Shown here: positions 20,971-35,400 of the stretch, piece by piece
Position numbering within the stretch: the first letter of the stretch is position 1
Layout of the letters: each line of letters opens with the position of its first letter
NCBI GenBank assembly: GCA_950295325.1
Contig: OX485806.1
Location: 46,185,169 to 46,249,168 of the forward strand
Direction of reading: 5' to 3'
Length of the DNA stretch: 64,000 bases
DNA from: Polytrichum commune
Taxonomy: Eukaryota; Streptophyta; Polytrichopsida; Polytrichales; Polytrichaceae
Made by a program: the position numbers and the translations under genes
Notes under the pieces: model-generated
Databases searched by the model: none
Seen by the model: only the letters and a program-made list of their open reading frames with translations
What the model was told of the DNA's origin: nothing

Positions 20971-23590
20971 GTGTTGTTTTTGTGGCTAACTGAGTGAGGG
21001 GCAGACTGAAATGTGGCTTAGTTAGGTCTTCCATTAGGCTCAAAGTGTTGTTTTTGTGGCTAACTGAGTAAGGATGCTGACTTAAATGTGGCTTACTTAG
21101 CTCTTCAATAAGGCTCAAAGTGTTGATTTTGTGGCTAACTGAGTAAGGGGGCTGACTTAAATGTGGCTTACTTAGCTCTTCAATAAGGCTCAAAGTGTTG
21201 TTTTTCTGGCTAACTGAGTAAGGGGCAGACTGAAATGTCGCTTAGTTAGGTCTTCCATTAGGCTCAAAGTGTTGTTTTTGTGGCTAAGTGAGTAAGGATG
21301 CTGACTTAAATGTGGCTTACTTAGCTCTTCAATAAGGCTGAAAGTGTTCTTTTTGTGGCTAACTGAGTAAGGGGGCTGACTTAAATGTGGGTTACTTAGC
21401 TCTTCAATAAGGCTCAAAGTGTTGATTTTGTGGCTAACTCTGTAAGGTGGCTGACTTAAATGTGGCTTAGTTAGGTCTTGAATTAGGCTGAAAGTGTTGT
21501 TTTTCTGGCTAACTGAGTAAGGGGCAGACTTAAATGTGGCTTAGTTAGGTCTTCCATTAGGCTCAAAGTGTTGTTTTTGTGGCTAACTGAGTAAGGATGC
21601 TGACTTAAATGTGGCTTACTTAGCTCTTCAATAAGGCTCAAAGTGTTGATTTTGTGGCTAACTGAGTAAGGGGGCTGACTTAAATGTGGCTTAGTTAGGT
21701 CTTGAATTAGGCTCAAAGTGTTGTTTTTCTGGCTAACTGAGTAAGTGGGCTGACTTAAATGTGGCTTAGTTAGGTCTTGAATTAGGCTCAAAGTGTTGTT
21801 TTTCTGGCTAAGTGAGTAAGGGGCAGACTAAAATGTGGCTTAGTTAGGTCTTCCATTAGGCTCAAAGTGTTGTTTCTGTGGCTAACTGAGTAAGGATGCT
21901 GACTTAAATGTGGCTTACTTAGCTCTTCAATAAGGCTCAAAGTGTTGTTTTTCTAGCCAACTGAGTAAGGGGGCTGACTTAAATGTGGCTTAGTTAGGTC
22001 TTGAATTAGGCTCAAAGTGTTGTTTTTCTGGCTAACTGAGTAAGGGGCAGACTTAAATGTGGCTTAGTTAGGTCTTCCATTAGGCTCAAAGTGTTGTTTT
22101 TCTGGCTAACTGAGTAAGGGGGCTAACTTAAATGTGGCTTACTTAGCTCTTCAATAAGGCTGAAAGTGTTGTTTTTGTGGCTAACTGAGTAAGCGGCAGA
22201 CTTAAATTTGGCTTAGTTAGGTCTTCCATTAGGCTCAAAGTGTTGTTTTTGTGGCTAACTGAGTAAGGATGCTGACTTAAATGTGGCTTACTTAGCTCTT
22301 CAATAAGGCTCAAAGTGTTGATTTTGTGGCTAACTGAGTAAGGGGGCTGACTTAAATGTGGCTTACTTAGCTCTTCAATAAGGCTCAAAGTGTTGTTTTT
22401 GTGGCTAACTGAGTGAGGGGCAGACTGAAATTTGGCTTAGTTAGGTCTTCCATTAGGCTCAAAGTGTTGTTTTTGTGGCTAACTGAGTAAGGATGCTGAC
22501 TTAAATGTGGCTTACTTAGCTCTTCAATAAGGCTCAAAGTGTTGATTTTGTGGCTAACTGAGTAAGGGGGCTGACTTAAATGTGGCTTACTTAGCTCTTC
22601 AATAAGGCTCAAAGTGTTGTTTTTGTGGCTAACTGAGTGAGGGGCAGACTGAAATGTGGCTTAGTTAGGTCTTCCATTAGGCTCAAAGTGTTGTTTTTGT
22701 GGCTAACTGAGTAAGGATGCTGACTTAAATGTGGCTTACTTAGCTCTTCAATAAGGCTCAAAGTGTTGATTTTGTGGCTAACTGAGTAAGGGGGCTGACT
22801 TAAATGTGGCTTACTTAGCTCTTCAATAAGGCTCAAAGTGTTGTTTTTCTGGCTAACTGAGTAAGGGGCAGACTGAAATGTCGCTTAGTTAGGTCTTCCA
22901 TTAAGCTCAAAGTGTTGTTTTTGTGGCTAAGTGAGTAAGGATGCTGACTTAAATGTGGCTTACTTAGCTCTTCAATAAGGCTGAAAGTGTTGTTTTTGTG
23001 GCTAACTGAGTAAGGGGGCTGACTTAAATGTGGGTTACTTAGCTCTTCAATAAGGCTCAAAGTGTTGATTTTGTGGCTAACTGTGTAAGGTGGCTGACTT
23101 AAATGTGGCTTAGTTAGGTCTTGAATTAGGCTGAAAGTGTTGTTTTTCTGGCTAACTGAGTAAGGGGCAGACTTAAATGTGGCTTAGTTAGGTCTTCCAT
23201 TAGGCTCAAAGTGTTGTTTTTGTGGCTAACTGAGTAAGGATGCTGACTTAAATGTGGCTTACTTAGCTCTTCAATAAGGCTCAAAGTGTTGATTTTGTGG
23301 CTAACTGAGTAAGGGGGCTGACTTAAATGTGGCTTAGTTAGGTCTTGAATTAGGCTCAAAGTGTTGTTTTTCTGGCTAACTGAGTAAGGGGGCTGACTTA
23401 AATGTGGCTTAGTTAGGTCTTGAATTAGGCTCAAAGTGTTGTTTTTCTGGCTAAGTGAGTAAGGGGCAGACTAAAATGTGGCTTAGTTAGGTCTTCCATT
23501 AGGCTCAAAGTGTTGTTTTTGTGGCTAACTGAGTAAGGATGCTGACTTAAATGTGGCTTACTTAGCTCTTCAATAAGGCTCAAAGTGTTG
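20966..23590. repeat. 1643-bp (22-monomer) duplication
   Basis: Variant monomers at about 20966-21950, including AATGTCGCTTAGTTAGG and ATGTGGGTTACTTAGC, recur 1643 bp downstream at about 22609-23590. A few single-base differences are visible, for example GTTCTTTTTG at 21347 where the later copy has GTTGTTTTTG. Boundaries are approximate. Confidence 0.8.
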
Positions 23591-24924
23591 TTTTTCTGGC
23601 TAACTGAGTAAGGGGCAGACTGAAATGTGGTTTTGTTAGGTCTTCCATTAGGCTCAAAGTGTTGTTTTTGTGGCTAACTGAGTAAGGATGCTGACTTAAA
23701 TGTGGCTTACTTAGCTCTTCAATAAGGCTCAAAGTGTTGTTTTTGTGGCTAACTGAGTAAGGGGCAGACTGAGATGTGGCTTAGTTAGGTCTTCCATTAG
23801 GCTCAAAGTGTTGTTTTTGTGGCTAACTGAGTAAGGATGCTGACTTAAATGTGGCTTACTTAGCTCTTCAATAAGGCTCAAAGTGTTGATTTTGTGGCTA
23901 ACTGAGTAAGGGGGCTGACTTAAATGTGGCTTACTTAGCTCTTCAATAAGGCTCAAAGTGTTGTTTTTCTGGCTAACTGAGTAAGGGGCTGACTTAAATG
24001 TGGCTTAGTTAGGTCTTCCATAAGGCTCAAAGTGTTGTTTTTCTGGCTAACTGAGTAAGGGGCAGACTTGAATGTGGCTTAGTTAGGTCTTGAATTAGGC
24101 TGAAAGTGTTGTTTTTCTAGCTAACTGAGTAAAGGGGCTGATTTAAATGTGGCTTAGTTAGGTCTTCCATTAGGCTCAAAGTGTTGTTTTTGTGGCTAAC
24201 TGAGTAAGGATGCTGACTTAAATGTGGTTTACTTAGCTCTTCAATAAGGCTTAAAGTGTTGATTTTGTGGCTAACTGACTAAAGGGGCTGACTTAAATGT
24301 GGCTTAGTTAGGTCTTCCATTAGGCTCAAAGTGTTGTTTTTGTGGCTAACTGAGTAAGGATGCTGATTTAAATGTGGCTTACTTAGCTCTTCAGTAAGGC
24401 TCAAAGTGTTGATTTTGTGGCTAACTGACTAAGGGGGCTGACTTAAATGTGGCTTAGTTAGGTCTTCCATTAGGCTCAAAGTGTTGTTTTTGTGGCTAAC
24501 TGAGTAAGGGGGCTAACTTAAATGTGGCTTAGTTAGGTCTTCCATTAGGCTCAAAGTGTTGTTTTTCTGGCTAACTGAGTAAGGGGGTTGACTTAAATGT
24601 GACTTACTTAGCTCTTCAATAAGGCTCAAAGTGTTGTTTTTCTGGCTAACTGAGTAAGGGGCACACTGAAATGTGGCTTAGTTAGGTCTTACATTAGGCT
24701 CAAAGTGTTGTTTTTGTGGCTAACTGAGTAAGGATGCTGACTTAAATGTGGCTTACTTAGCTCTTCAATAAGGCTCAAAGTGTTGATTTTGTGGCTAACT
24801 GAGTAAGGGGGCGGACTTAAATGTGGCTTACTTAGCTCTTCAATAAGGCTCAAAGTGTTGTTTTTCTAGCTAATTGAGTAAGGGGCAGACTGAAATGTGG
24901 TTTTGTTAGGTCTTCCATTAGGCT

Positions 24925-27900
24925 CAAAGTGTTGTTTTTGTGGCTAACTGAGTAAGGATGCTGACTTAAATGTGGCTTACTTAGCTCTTCAATAAGGCTC
25001 AAAATGTTGATTTTGTGGCTAACTGAGTAAGGGGGCTGACTTAAATGTGGCTTACTTAGCTCTTCAATAAGGCTCAAAGTGTTGTTTTTGTGGCTAACTT
25101 AGTAAGGGGGCTGACTTAAATGTGGCTTAGTTAGGTCTTCCATTAGGCTCAAAGTGTTGATTTTGTGGCTAACTGAGTAAGGGGGCTGAGTTAAATGTGG
25201 CTTACTTGGCTCTTCAATAAGGCTCAAAGTGTTGATTTTGTGGCTAACTGAGTAAGGGGGCAGACTGAAATGTGGCTTAGTTAGGTCTTCAATAAGGCTC
25301 AAAGTGTTGTTTTTCTGGCTAACTGAGTAAGGGGCAGACTGAAATGTGGCTTAGTTAGGTCTTCCATTAGGCTCAAAGTGTTGATTTTGTGGCTAACTGA
25401 GTAAGGGGGCTGACTTAAATGTGGCTTACTTAGCTCTTCAATAAGGCTCAAAGTGTTGTTTTTCTGGCTAACTGAGTAAGGGGCTGACTTAAATGTGGCT
25501 TAGTTAGGTCTTCCATAAGGCTCAAAGTGTTGTTTTTCTGGCTAACTGAGTAAGGGGCAGACTTGAATGTGGCTTAGTTAGGTCTTGAATTAGGCTGAAA
25601 GTGTTGTTTTTCTAGCTAACTGATTAAAGGGGCTGATTTAAATGTGGCTTAGTTAGCTCTTCCATTAGGCTCAAAGTGTTGTTTTTGTGGCTAACTGAGT
25701 AAGGATGCTGACTTAAATGTGGTTTACTTAGGTCTTCAATAAGGCTCAAAGTGTTGATTTTGTGGCTAACTGACTAAGGGGGCTGACTTAAATGTGGCTT
25801 AGTTAGGTCTTCCATTAGGCTCAAAGTGTTGTTTTTGTGGCTAACTGAGTAAGGGGGCTAACTTAAATGTGGCTTAGTTAGGTCTTCCATTAGGCTCAAA
25901 GTGTTGTTTTTGTGGCTAACTGAGTAAGGGGGTTGACTTAAATGTGACTTACTTAGCTCTTCAATAAGGCTCAAAGTGTTGTTTTTCTGGCTAACTGAGT
26001 AAGGGGCAGACTTAAATGTGGCTTAGTTAGGTCTTCCATTAGGCTCAAAGTGTTGATTTTGTGGCTAACTGAGTAAGGATGCTGACTTAAATGTGGCTTA
26101 CTTGGCTCTTCAATAAGGCTCAAAGTGTTGATTTTGTGGCTAACTGAGTAAGGGGGCTAACTTAAATGTGGCTTACTTAGCTCTTTAATAAGCCTCAAAG
26201 TGTTGTTTTTGTGGCTAACTGAGTAAGGGGGCTGACTTAAATGTGGATTAGTTAGGTCTTCCATTAGGCTCAAAGTGTTGATTTTGTGGCTAACTGAGTA
26301 AGGGGGCTGACTTAAATGTGGCTTACTTGGCTCTTCAATAAGGCTCAAAGTGTTGTTTTTCTGGCTAACTGAGTAAGGGGCAGACTTAAATGTGGCTTAG
26401 TTAGGTCTTCCATTAGGCTCAAAGTGTTGATTTTGTCGCTAACTGAGTAAGGGGGCTGACTTAAATGTGGCTTAGTTAGGTCGTCAATAAGGCTCAAAGT
26501 GTTGTTTTTCTGGCTAACAGAGTAAGGGGCTGACTTAAATGTGGCTTACTTAGCTCTTCAATAAGGCTCAAAGTGTTGTCTTTCTGGGTAACTTAGTAAG
26601 GATGCTGACTTAAATGTGGCTTATATAGCTCTTCAATAAGGCTCAAAGTGTTGATTTTGTGGCTAACTGAGTAAGGGGGCTAACTTAAATGTGGCTTTGT
26701 TAGGTGTTGAATTAGGCTCAAAGTGTTGTTTTTCTGGCTAACTGAGTAAGGGGCAGACTTAAATGTGGCTTAGTTAGGTCTTCCATTAGGCTCAAAGTGT
26801 TGATTTTGTGGCTAACTGCGTAAGGGGGTTGACTTAAATGTGGCTTACATAGCTCTTCAATAAGGCTCAAAGTGTTGTTTTTCTAGCTAACTGAGTAAGG
26901 GGCAGACTGAAATGTGGCTTAGTTAGGTCTTCCATTAGGCTCAAAGTGTTGTTTTTGTGGGTAACTGAGTAAGGATGCTGACTTAAATGTGGCTTACTTA
27001 GCTCTTCAATAAGGCTCAAAGTGTTGATTTTGTGGCTAACTGAGTAAGGGGGCTGACTTAAATGTGGCTTACTTAGCTCTTCAATAAGGCTCAAAGTGTT
27101 GTTTTTCTGGCTAACTGAGTAAGGGGCAGACTTGAATGTGGCTTAGTTAGGTCTTGAATTAGGCTGAAAGTGTTGTTTTTCTAGCTAACTGATTAAAGGG
27201 GCTGATTTAAATGTGGCTTAGTTAGCTCTTCCATTAGGCTCAAAGTGTTGTTTTTGTGGCTAACTGAGTAAGGATGCTGACTTAAATGTGGTTTACTTAG
27301 GTCTTCAATAAGGCTCAAAGTGTTGATTTTGTGGCTAACTGACTAAGGGGGCTGACTTAAATGTGGCTTAGTTAGGTCTTCCATTAGGCTCAAAGTGTTG
27401 TTTTTGTGGCTAACTGATTAAGGGGGTTGACTTAAATGTGACTTACTTAGCTCTTCAATAAGGCTCAAAGTGTTGTTTTTCTGGCTAACTGAGTAAGGGG
27501 CAGACTTAAATGTGGCTTAGTTAGGTCTTCCATTAGGCTCAAAGTGTTGATTTTGTGGCTAACTGAGTAAGGATGCTGACTTAAATGTGGCTTACTTGGC
27601 TCTTCAATAAGGCTCAAAGTGTTGATTTTGTGGCTAACTGAGTAAGGGGGCTAACTTAAATGTGGCTTACTTAGCTCTTTAATAAGCCTCAAAGTGTTGT
27701 TTTTGTAGCTAACTGAGTAAGGGGGCTGACTTAAATGTGGCTTAGTTAGGTCTTCCATTAGGCTCAAAGTGTTGATTTTGTGGCTAACTGAGTAAGGGGG
27801 CTGACTTAAATGTGGCTTACTTGGCTCTTCAATAAGGCTCAAAGTGTTGTTTTTCTGGCTAACTGAGTAAGGGGCAGACTTAAATGTGGCTTAGTTAGGT

Positions 27901-30900
27901 CTTCCATTAGGCTCAAAGTGTTGATTTTGTGGCTAACTGAGTAAGGGGGCTGACTTAAATGTGGCTTAGTTAGGTCGTCAATAAGGCTCAAAGTGTTGTT
28001 TTTGTGGCTAACTGAGTAAGGATGCTGACTTAAATGTGGCTTACTTAGCTCTTCAATAAGGCTCAAAATGTTGATTTTGTGGCTAACTGAGTAAGGGGGC
28101 TGACTTAAATGTGGCTTACTTAGCTCTTCAATAAGGCTCAAAGTGTTGTTTTTGTGGCTAACTTAGTAAGGGGGCTGACTTAAATGTGGCTTAGTTAGGT
28201 CTTCCATTAGGCTCAAAGTGTTGATTTTGTGGCTAACTGAGTAAGGGGGCTGAGTTAAATGTGGCTTACTTGGCTCTTCAATAAGGCTCAAAGTGTTGAT
28301 TTTGTGGCTAACTGAGTAAGGGGGCAGACTGAAATGTGGCTTAGTTAGGTCTTCAATAAGGCTCAAAGTGTTGTTTTTCTGGCTAACTGAGTAAGGGGCA
28401 GACTGAAATGTGGCTTAGTTAGGTCTTCCATTAGGCTCAAAGTGTTGATTTTGTGGCTAACTGAGTAAGGGGGCTGACTTAAATGTGGCTTACTTAGCTC
28501 TTCAATAAGGCTCAAAGTGTTGTTTTTCTGGCTAACTGAGTAAGGGGCTGACTTAAATGTGGCTTAGTTAGGTCTTCCATAAGGCTCAAAGTGTTGTTTT
28601 TCTGGCTAACTGAGTAAGGGGCAGACTTGAATGTGGCTTAGTTAGGTCTTGAATTAGGCTGAAAGTGTTGTTTTTCTAGCTAACTGATTAAAGGGGCTGA
28701 TTTAAATGTGGCTTAGTTAGCTCTTCCATTAGGCTCAAAGTGTTGTTTTTGTGGCTAACTGAGTAAGGATGCTGACTTAAATGTGGTTTACTTAGGTCTT
28801 CAATAAGGCTCAAAGTGTTGATTTTGTGGCTAACTGACTAAGGGGGCTGACTTAAATGTGGCTTAGTTAGGTCTTCCATTAGGCTCAAAGTGTTGTTTTT
28901 GTGGCTAACTGAGTAAGGGGGCTAACTTAAATGTGGCTTAGTTAGGTCTTCCATTAGGCTCAAAGTGTTGTTTTTGTGGCTAACTGAGTAAGGGGGTTGA
29001 CTTAAATGTGACTTACTTAGCTCTTCAATAAGGCTCAAAGTGTTGTTTTTCTGGCTAACTGAGTAAGGGGCAGACTTAAATGTGGCTTAGTTAGGTCTTC
29101 CATTAGGCTCAAAGTGTTGATTTTGTGGCTAACTGAGTAAGGATGCTGACTTAAATGTGGCTTACTTGGCTCTTCAATAAGGCTCAAAGTGTTGATTTTG
29201 TGGCTAACTGAGTAAGGGGGCTAACTTAAATGTGGCTTACTTAGCTCTTTAATAAGCCTCAAAGTGTTGTTTTTGTGGCTAACTGAGTAAGGGGGCTGAC
29301 TTAAATGTGGCTTAGTTAGGTCTTCCATTAGGCTCAAAGTGTTGATTTTGTGGCTAACTGAGTAAGGGGGCTGACTTAAATGTGGCTTACTTGGCTCTTC
29401 AATAAGGCTCAAAGTGTTGTTTTTCTGGCTAACTGAGTAAGGGGCAGACTTAAATGTGGCTTAGTTAGGTCTTCCATTAGGCTCAAAGTGTTGATTTTGT
29501 CGCTAACTGAGTAAGGGGGCTGACTTAAATGTGGCTTAGTTAGGTCGTCAATAAGGCTCAAAGTGTTGTTTTTCTGGCTAACAGAGTAAGGGGCTGACTT
29601 AAATGTGGCTTACTTAGCTCTTCAATAAGGCTCAAAGTGTTGTTTTTCTGGGTAACTTAGTAAGGATGCTGACTTAAATGTGGCTTATATAGCTCTTCAA
29701 TAAGGCTCAAAGTGTTGATTTTGTGGCTAACTGAGTAAGGGGGCTAACTTAAATGTGGCTTTGTTAGGTGTTGAATTAGGCTCAAAGTGTTGTTTTTCTG
29801 GCTAACTGAGTAAGGGGCAGACTTAAATGTGGCTTAGTTAGGTCTTCCATTAGGCTCAAAGTGTTGATTTTGTGGCTAACTGCGTAAGGGGGTTGACTTA
29901 AATGTGGCTTACATAGCTCTTCAATAAGGCTCAAAGTGTTGTTTTTCTAGCTAACTGAGTAAGGGGCAGACTGAAATGTGGCTTAGTTAGGTCTTCCATT
30001 AGGCTCAAAGTGTTGTTTTTGTGGGTAACTGAGTAAGGATGCTGACTTAAATGTGGCTTACTTAGCTCTTCAATAAGGCTCAAAGTGTTGATTTTGTGGC
30101 TAACTGAGTAAGGGGGCTGACTTAAATGTGGCTTACTTAGCTCTTCAATAAGGCTCAAAGTGTTGTTTTTCTGGCTAACTGAGTAAGGGGCAGACTTGAA
30201 TGTGGCTTAGTTAGGTCTTGAATTAGGCTGAAAGTGTTGTTTTTCTAGCTAACTGATTAAAGGGGCTGATTTAAATGTGGCTTAGTTAGCTCTTCCATTA
30301 GGCTCAAAGTGTTGTTTTTGTGGCTAACTGAGTAAGGATGCTGACTTAAATGTGGTTTACTTAGGTCTTCAATAAGGCTCAAAGTGTTGATTTTGTGGCT
30401 AACTGACTAAGGGGGCTGACTTAAATGTGGCTTAGTTAGGTCTTCCATTAGGCTCAAAGTGTTGTTTTTGTGGCTAACTGATTAAGGGGGTTGACTTAAA
30501 TGTGACTTACTTAGCTCTTCAATAAGGCTCAAAGTGTTGTTTTTCTGGCTAACTGAGTAAGGGGCAGACTTAAATGTGGCTTAGTTAGGTCTTCCATTAG
30601 GCTCAAAGTGTTGATTTTGTGGCTAACTGAGTAAGGATGCTGACTTAAATGTGGCTTACTTGGCTCTTCAATAAGGCTCAAAGTGTTGATTTTGTGGCTA
30701 ACTGAGTAAGGGGGCTAACTTAAATGTGGCTTACTTAGCTCTTTAATAAGCCTCAAAGTGTTGTTTTTGTGGCTAACTGAGTAAGGGGGCTGACTTAAAT
30801 GTGGCTTAGTTAGGTCTTCCATTAGGCTCAAAGTGTTGATTTTGTGGCTAACTGAGTAAGGGGGCTGACTTAAATGTGGCTTACTTGGCTCTTCAATAAG

Positions 30901-31049
30901 GCTCAAAGTGTTGTTTTTCTGGCTAACTGAGTAAGGGGCAGACTTAAATGTGGCTTAGTTAGGTCTTCCATTAGGCTCAAAGTGTTGATTTTGTCGCTAA
31001 CTGAGTAAGGGGGCTGACTTAAATGTGGCTTAGTTAGGTCGTCAATAAG
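24925..31049. repeat. Tandem duplication of a 3064-bp (41-monomer) block
   Basis: About 24925-27985 recurs at about 27989-31049 with constant offset 3064. Shared rare variants include GATTAAAGGGGCTGATTT, GGTCGTCAATAAGG, GGCTAACAGAGTAAGG, GGCTTTGTTAGGTGTTG and ATGTGACTTACTTAGC in the same order. Within each copy, part repeats again about 1494-1570 bp later, and a 598-bp (8-monomer) copy follows at 31425 and 32023. Boundaries are approximate. Confidence 0.88.
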
Positions 31050-32469
31050 GCTCAAAGTGTTGTTTTTCTGGCTAACAGAGTAAGGGGCTGACTTAAATGT
31101 GGCTTACTTAGCTCTTCAATAAGGCTCAAAGTGTTGTTTTTCTGGGTAACTTAGTAAGGATGCTGACTTAAATGTGGCTTATATAGCTCTTCAATAAGGC
31201 TCAAAGTGTTGATTTTGTGGCTAACTGAGTAAGGGGGCTAACTTAAATGTGGCTTTGTTAGGTGTTGAATTAGGCTCAAAGTGTTGTTTTTCTGGCTAAC
31301 TGAGTAAGGGGCAGACTTAAATGTGGCTTAGTTAGGTCTTCCATTAGGCTCAAAGTGTTGATTTTGTGGCTAACTGCGTAAGGGGGTTGACTTAAATGTG
31401 GCTTACATAGCTCTTCAATAAGGCTCAAAGTGTTGTTTTTCTAGCTAACTGAGTAAGGGGCAGACTGAAATGTGGCTTAGTTAGGTCTTCCATTAGGCTC
31501 AAAGTGTTGTTTTTGTGGGTAACTGAGTAAGGATGCTGACTTAAATGTGGCTTACTTAGCTCTTCAATAAGGCTCAAAGTGTTGATTTTGTGGCTAACTG
31601 AGTAAGGGGGCTGACTTAAATGTGGCTTACTTAGCTCTTCAATAAGGCTCAAAGTGTTGTTTTTCTGGCTAACTGAGTAAGGGGCAGACTGAAATGTGGT
31701 TTTGTTAGGTCTTCCATTAGGCTCAAAGTGTTGTTTTTGTGGCTAACTGAGTAAGGATGCTGACTTAAATGTGGCTTACTTAGCTCTTCAATAAGGCTCA
31801 AAATGTTGATTTTGTGGCTAACTGAGTAAGGGGGCTGACTTAAATGTGGCTTACTTAGCTCTTCAATAAGGCTCAAAGTGTTGTTTTTGTGGCTAACTTA
31901 GTAAGGGGGCTGACTTAAATGTGGCTTAGTTAGGTCTTCCATTAGGCTCAAAGTGTTGATTTTGTGGCTAACTGCGTAAGGGGGTTGACTTAAATGTGGC
32001 TTACATAGCTCTTCAATAAGGCTCAAAGTGTTGTTTTTCTAGCTAACTGAGTAAGGGGCAGACTGAAATGTGGCTTAGTTAGGTCTTCCATTAGGCTCAA
32101 AGTGTTGTTTTTGTGGGTAACTGAGTAAGGATGCTGACTTAAATGTGGCTTACTTAGCTCTTCAATAAGGCTCAAAGTGTTGATTTTGTGGCTAACTGAG
32201 TAAGGGGGCTGACTTAAATGTGGCTTACTTAGCTCTTCAATAAGGCTCAAAGTGTTGTTTTTCTGGCTAACTGAGTAAGGGGCAGACTGAAATGTGGTTT
32301 TGTTAGGTCTTCCATTAGGCTCAAAGTGTTGTTTTTGTGGCTAACTGAGTAAGGATGCTGACTTAAATGTGGCTTACTTAGCTCTTCAATAAGGCTCAAA
32401 ATGTTGATTTTGTGGCTAACTGAGTAAGGGGGCTGACTTAAATGTGGCTTACTTAGCTCTTCAATAAGG

Positions 32470-35400
32470 CTCAAAGTGTTGTTTTTGTGGCTAACTTAGT
32501 AAGGGGGCTGACTTAAATGTGGCTTAGTTAGGTCTTCCATTAGGCTCAAAGTGTTGATTTTGTGGCTAACTGAGTAAGGGGGCTGACTTAAATGTGGCTT
32601 ACTTGGCTCTTCAATAAGGCTGAAAGTGTTGTTTTTCTGGCTAACTGAGTAAGGGGCAGACTTAAATGTGGCTTAGTTAGGTCTTCCATTAGGCTCAAAG
32701 TGTTGATTTTGTGGCTAACTGAGTAAGGGGGCTGACTTAAATGTGGCTTAGTTAGGTCTTCAATAAGGCTCAAAGTGTTGTTTTTTTGGCTAACTGAGTA
32801 AGGGGCTGACTTAAATGTGGCTTACTTAGCTCTTCAATACGGCTCAAAGTGTTGTTTTTCTGGGTAACTTAGTAAGGATGCTGACTTAAATGTGGCTTAT
32901 ATAGCTCTTCAATAAGGCTCAAAGTGTTGATTTTGTGGCTAACTGAGTAAGGGGGCTAACTTAAATGTGGCTTAGTTAGGTCTTGAATTAGGCTCAAAGT
33001 GTTGTTTTTCTGGCTAACTGAGTAAGGGGCAGACTTAAATGTGGCTTAGTTAGGTCTTCCATTAGGCTCAAAGTGTTGATTTTGTGGCTAACTGAGTAAG
33101 GGGGCTGACTTAAATGTGGCTTACATAGCTCTTCAATAAGGCTCAAAGTGTTGTTTTTCTAGCTAACTGAGTAAGGGGCAGACTGAAATGTGGCTTAGTT
33201 AGGTCTTACATTAGGCTCAAAGTGTTGTTTTTGTGGCTAACTGAGTAAGGATGCTGACTTCAATGTGGCTTACTTAGCTCTTCAATAAGGCTCAAAGTGT
33301 TGATTTTGTGGCTAACTGAGTAAGGGGGCTGACTTAAATGTGGCTTACTTAGCTCTTCAATAAGGCTCAAAGTGTTGATTTTGTGGCTAACTGAGTAAGG
33401 GGCTGACTTAAATGCGGCTTAGTTAGGTCTTCCATTAGGCTCAAAGTGTTGTTTTTCTAGCTAACTGAGTAAGGGGCAGACTTGAATGTGGCTTAGTTAG
33501 GTCTTGAATTAGGCTGAAAGTGTTGTTTTTCTGGCTAACTAAGTAAGGGGCAGACTTAAATGTGGCTTAGTTAAGTCTTCCATTAGGCTCAAAGTGTTGT
33601 TTTTGTGGCTAACTGAGTAAGGATGCTGATTTAAATGTGGCTTACTTAGCTCTTCAATAAGGCTCAAAGTGTTGATTTTGTGGCTAACTGACTAAGGGGG
33701 CTGACTTAAATGTGGCTTAGTTAGGTCTTCCATTAGGCTCAAAGTGTTGTTTTTGTGGCTAACTGAGTAAGGGGGCTAACTTAAATGTGGCTTAGTTAGG
33801 TCTTCCATTAGGCTCAAAGTGTTGTTTTTGTGGCTAACTGAGTAAGGGTGTTGACTTAAATGTGGCTTACTTAGCTCTTCAATAAGGCTCAAAATGTTGA
33901 TTTTGTGGCTAACTGAGTAAGGGGGCTGACTTAAATGTGGCTTACTTAGCTCTTCAATAAGGCTCAAAGTGTTGTTTTTGTGGCTAACTGAGTAAGGGGC
34001 AGACTGAAATGTGGCTTAGTTAGGTCTTCCATTAGGCTCAAAGTGTTGATTTTGTGGCTAACTGAGTAAGGGGGCTGACTTAAATGTGGCTTACTTGGCT
34101 CTTCAATAAGGCTCAAAGTGTTGTTTTTCTGGCTAACTGAGTAAGGGGCAGACTTAAATGTGGCTTAGTTAGGTCTTCCATTAGGCTCAAAGTGTTGATT
34201 TTGTGGCTAACTGAGTAAGGGGGCTGACTTAAATGTGGCTTAGTTAGGTCTTCAATAAGGCTCAAAGTGTTGTTTTTCTGGCTAACTGAGTAAGGGGCTG
34301 ACTTAAATGTGGCTTACTTAGCTCTTCAATAAGGCTCAAAGTGTTGTTTTTCTGGGTAACTTAGTAAGGATGCTGACTTAAATGTGGCTTATATAGCTCT
34401 TCAATAAGGCTCAAAGTGTTGTTTTTCTGGCTAACTGAGTAAGGGGCAGACTTAAATGTGGTTTTGTTAGGTCTTCCATTAGGCTCAAAGTGTTGTTTTT
34501 GTGGCTAACTGAGTAAGGATGCTGACTTAAATGTGGCTTACTTAGCTCTTCAATAAGGCTCAAAATGTTGATTTTGTGGCTAACTGAGTAAGGGGGCTGA
34601 CTTAAATGTGCCTTACTTAGCTCTTCAATAAGGCTCAAAGTGTTGATTTTGTGGCGAACTGAGTAAGGGGGTTGACTTAAATGTGACTTACTTAGCTCTT
34701 CAATAAGGCTCAAAGTGTTGTTTTTCTGGCTAACTGAGTAAGGGGCACACTGAAATGTGGCTTAGTTAGGTCTTACATTAGGCTCAAAGTGTTGTTTTTG
34801 TGGCTAACTGAGTAAGGATGCTGACTTAAATGTGGCTTACTTAGCTCTTCAATAAGGCTCAAAGTGTTGATTTTGTGGCTAACTGAGTAAGGGGGCTGAC
34901 TTAAATGTGGCTTACTTAGCTCTTCAATAAGGCTCAAAGTGTTGTTTTTCTGGCTAACTGAGTAAGGGGCAGACTGAAATGTGGTTTTGTTAGGTCTTCC
35001 ATTAGGCTCAAAGTGTTGTTTTTGTGGCTAACTGAGTAAGGATGCTGACTTAAATGTGGCTTACTTAGCTCTTCAATAAGGCTCAAAGTGTTGATTTTGT
35101 GGCTAACTGAGTAAGGGGGCTGACTCAAATGTGGCTTACTTAGCTCTTCAATAAGGCTCAAAGTGTTGTTTTTCTGGCTAACTAAGTAAGGGGCAGACTG
35201 AAATGTGGTTTTGTTAGGTCTTCCATTAGGCTCAAAGTGTTGTTTTTGTGGCTAACTGAGTAAGGATGCTGACTTAAATGTGGCTTACTTAGCTCTTCAA
35301 TAAGGCTCAAAATGTTGATTTTGTGGCTAACTGAATAAGGGGGCAGACTTGAATGTGGCCTAGTTAGGTCTTCGATTAGGCTCAAAGTGTTGTTTTTCTG

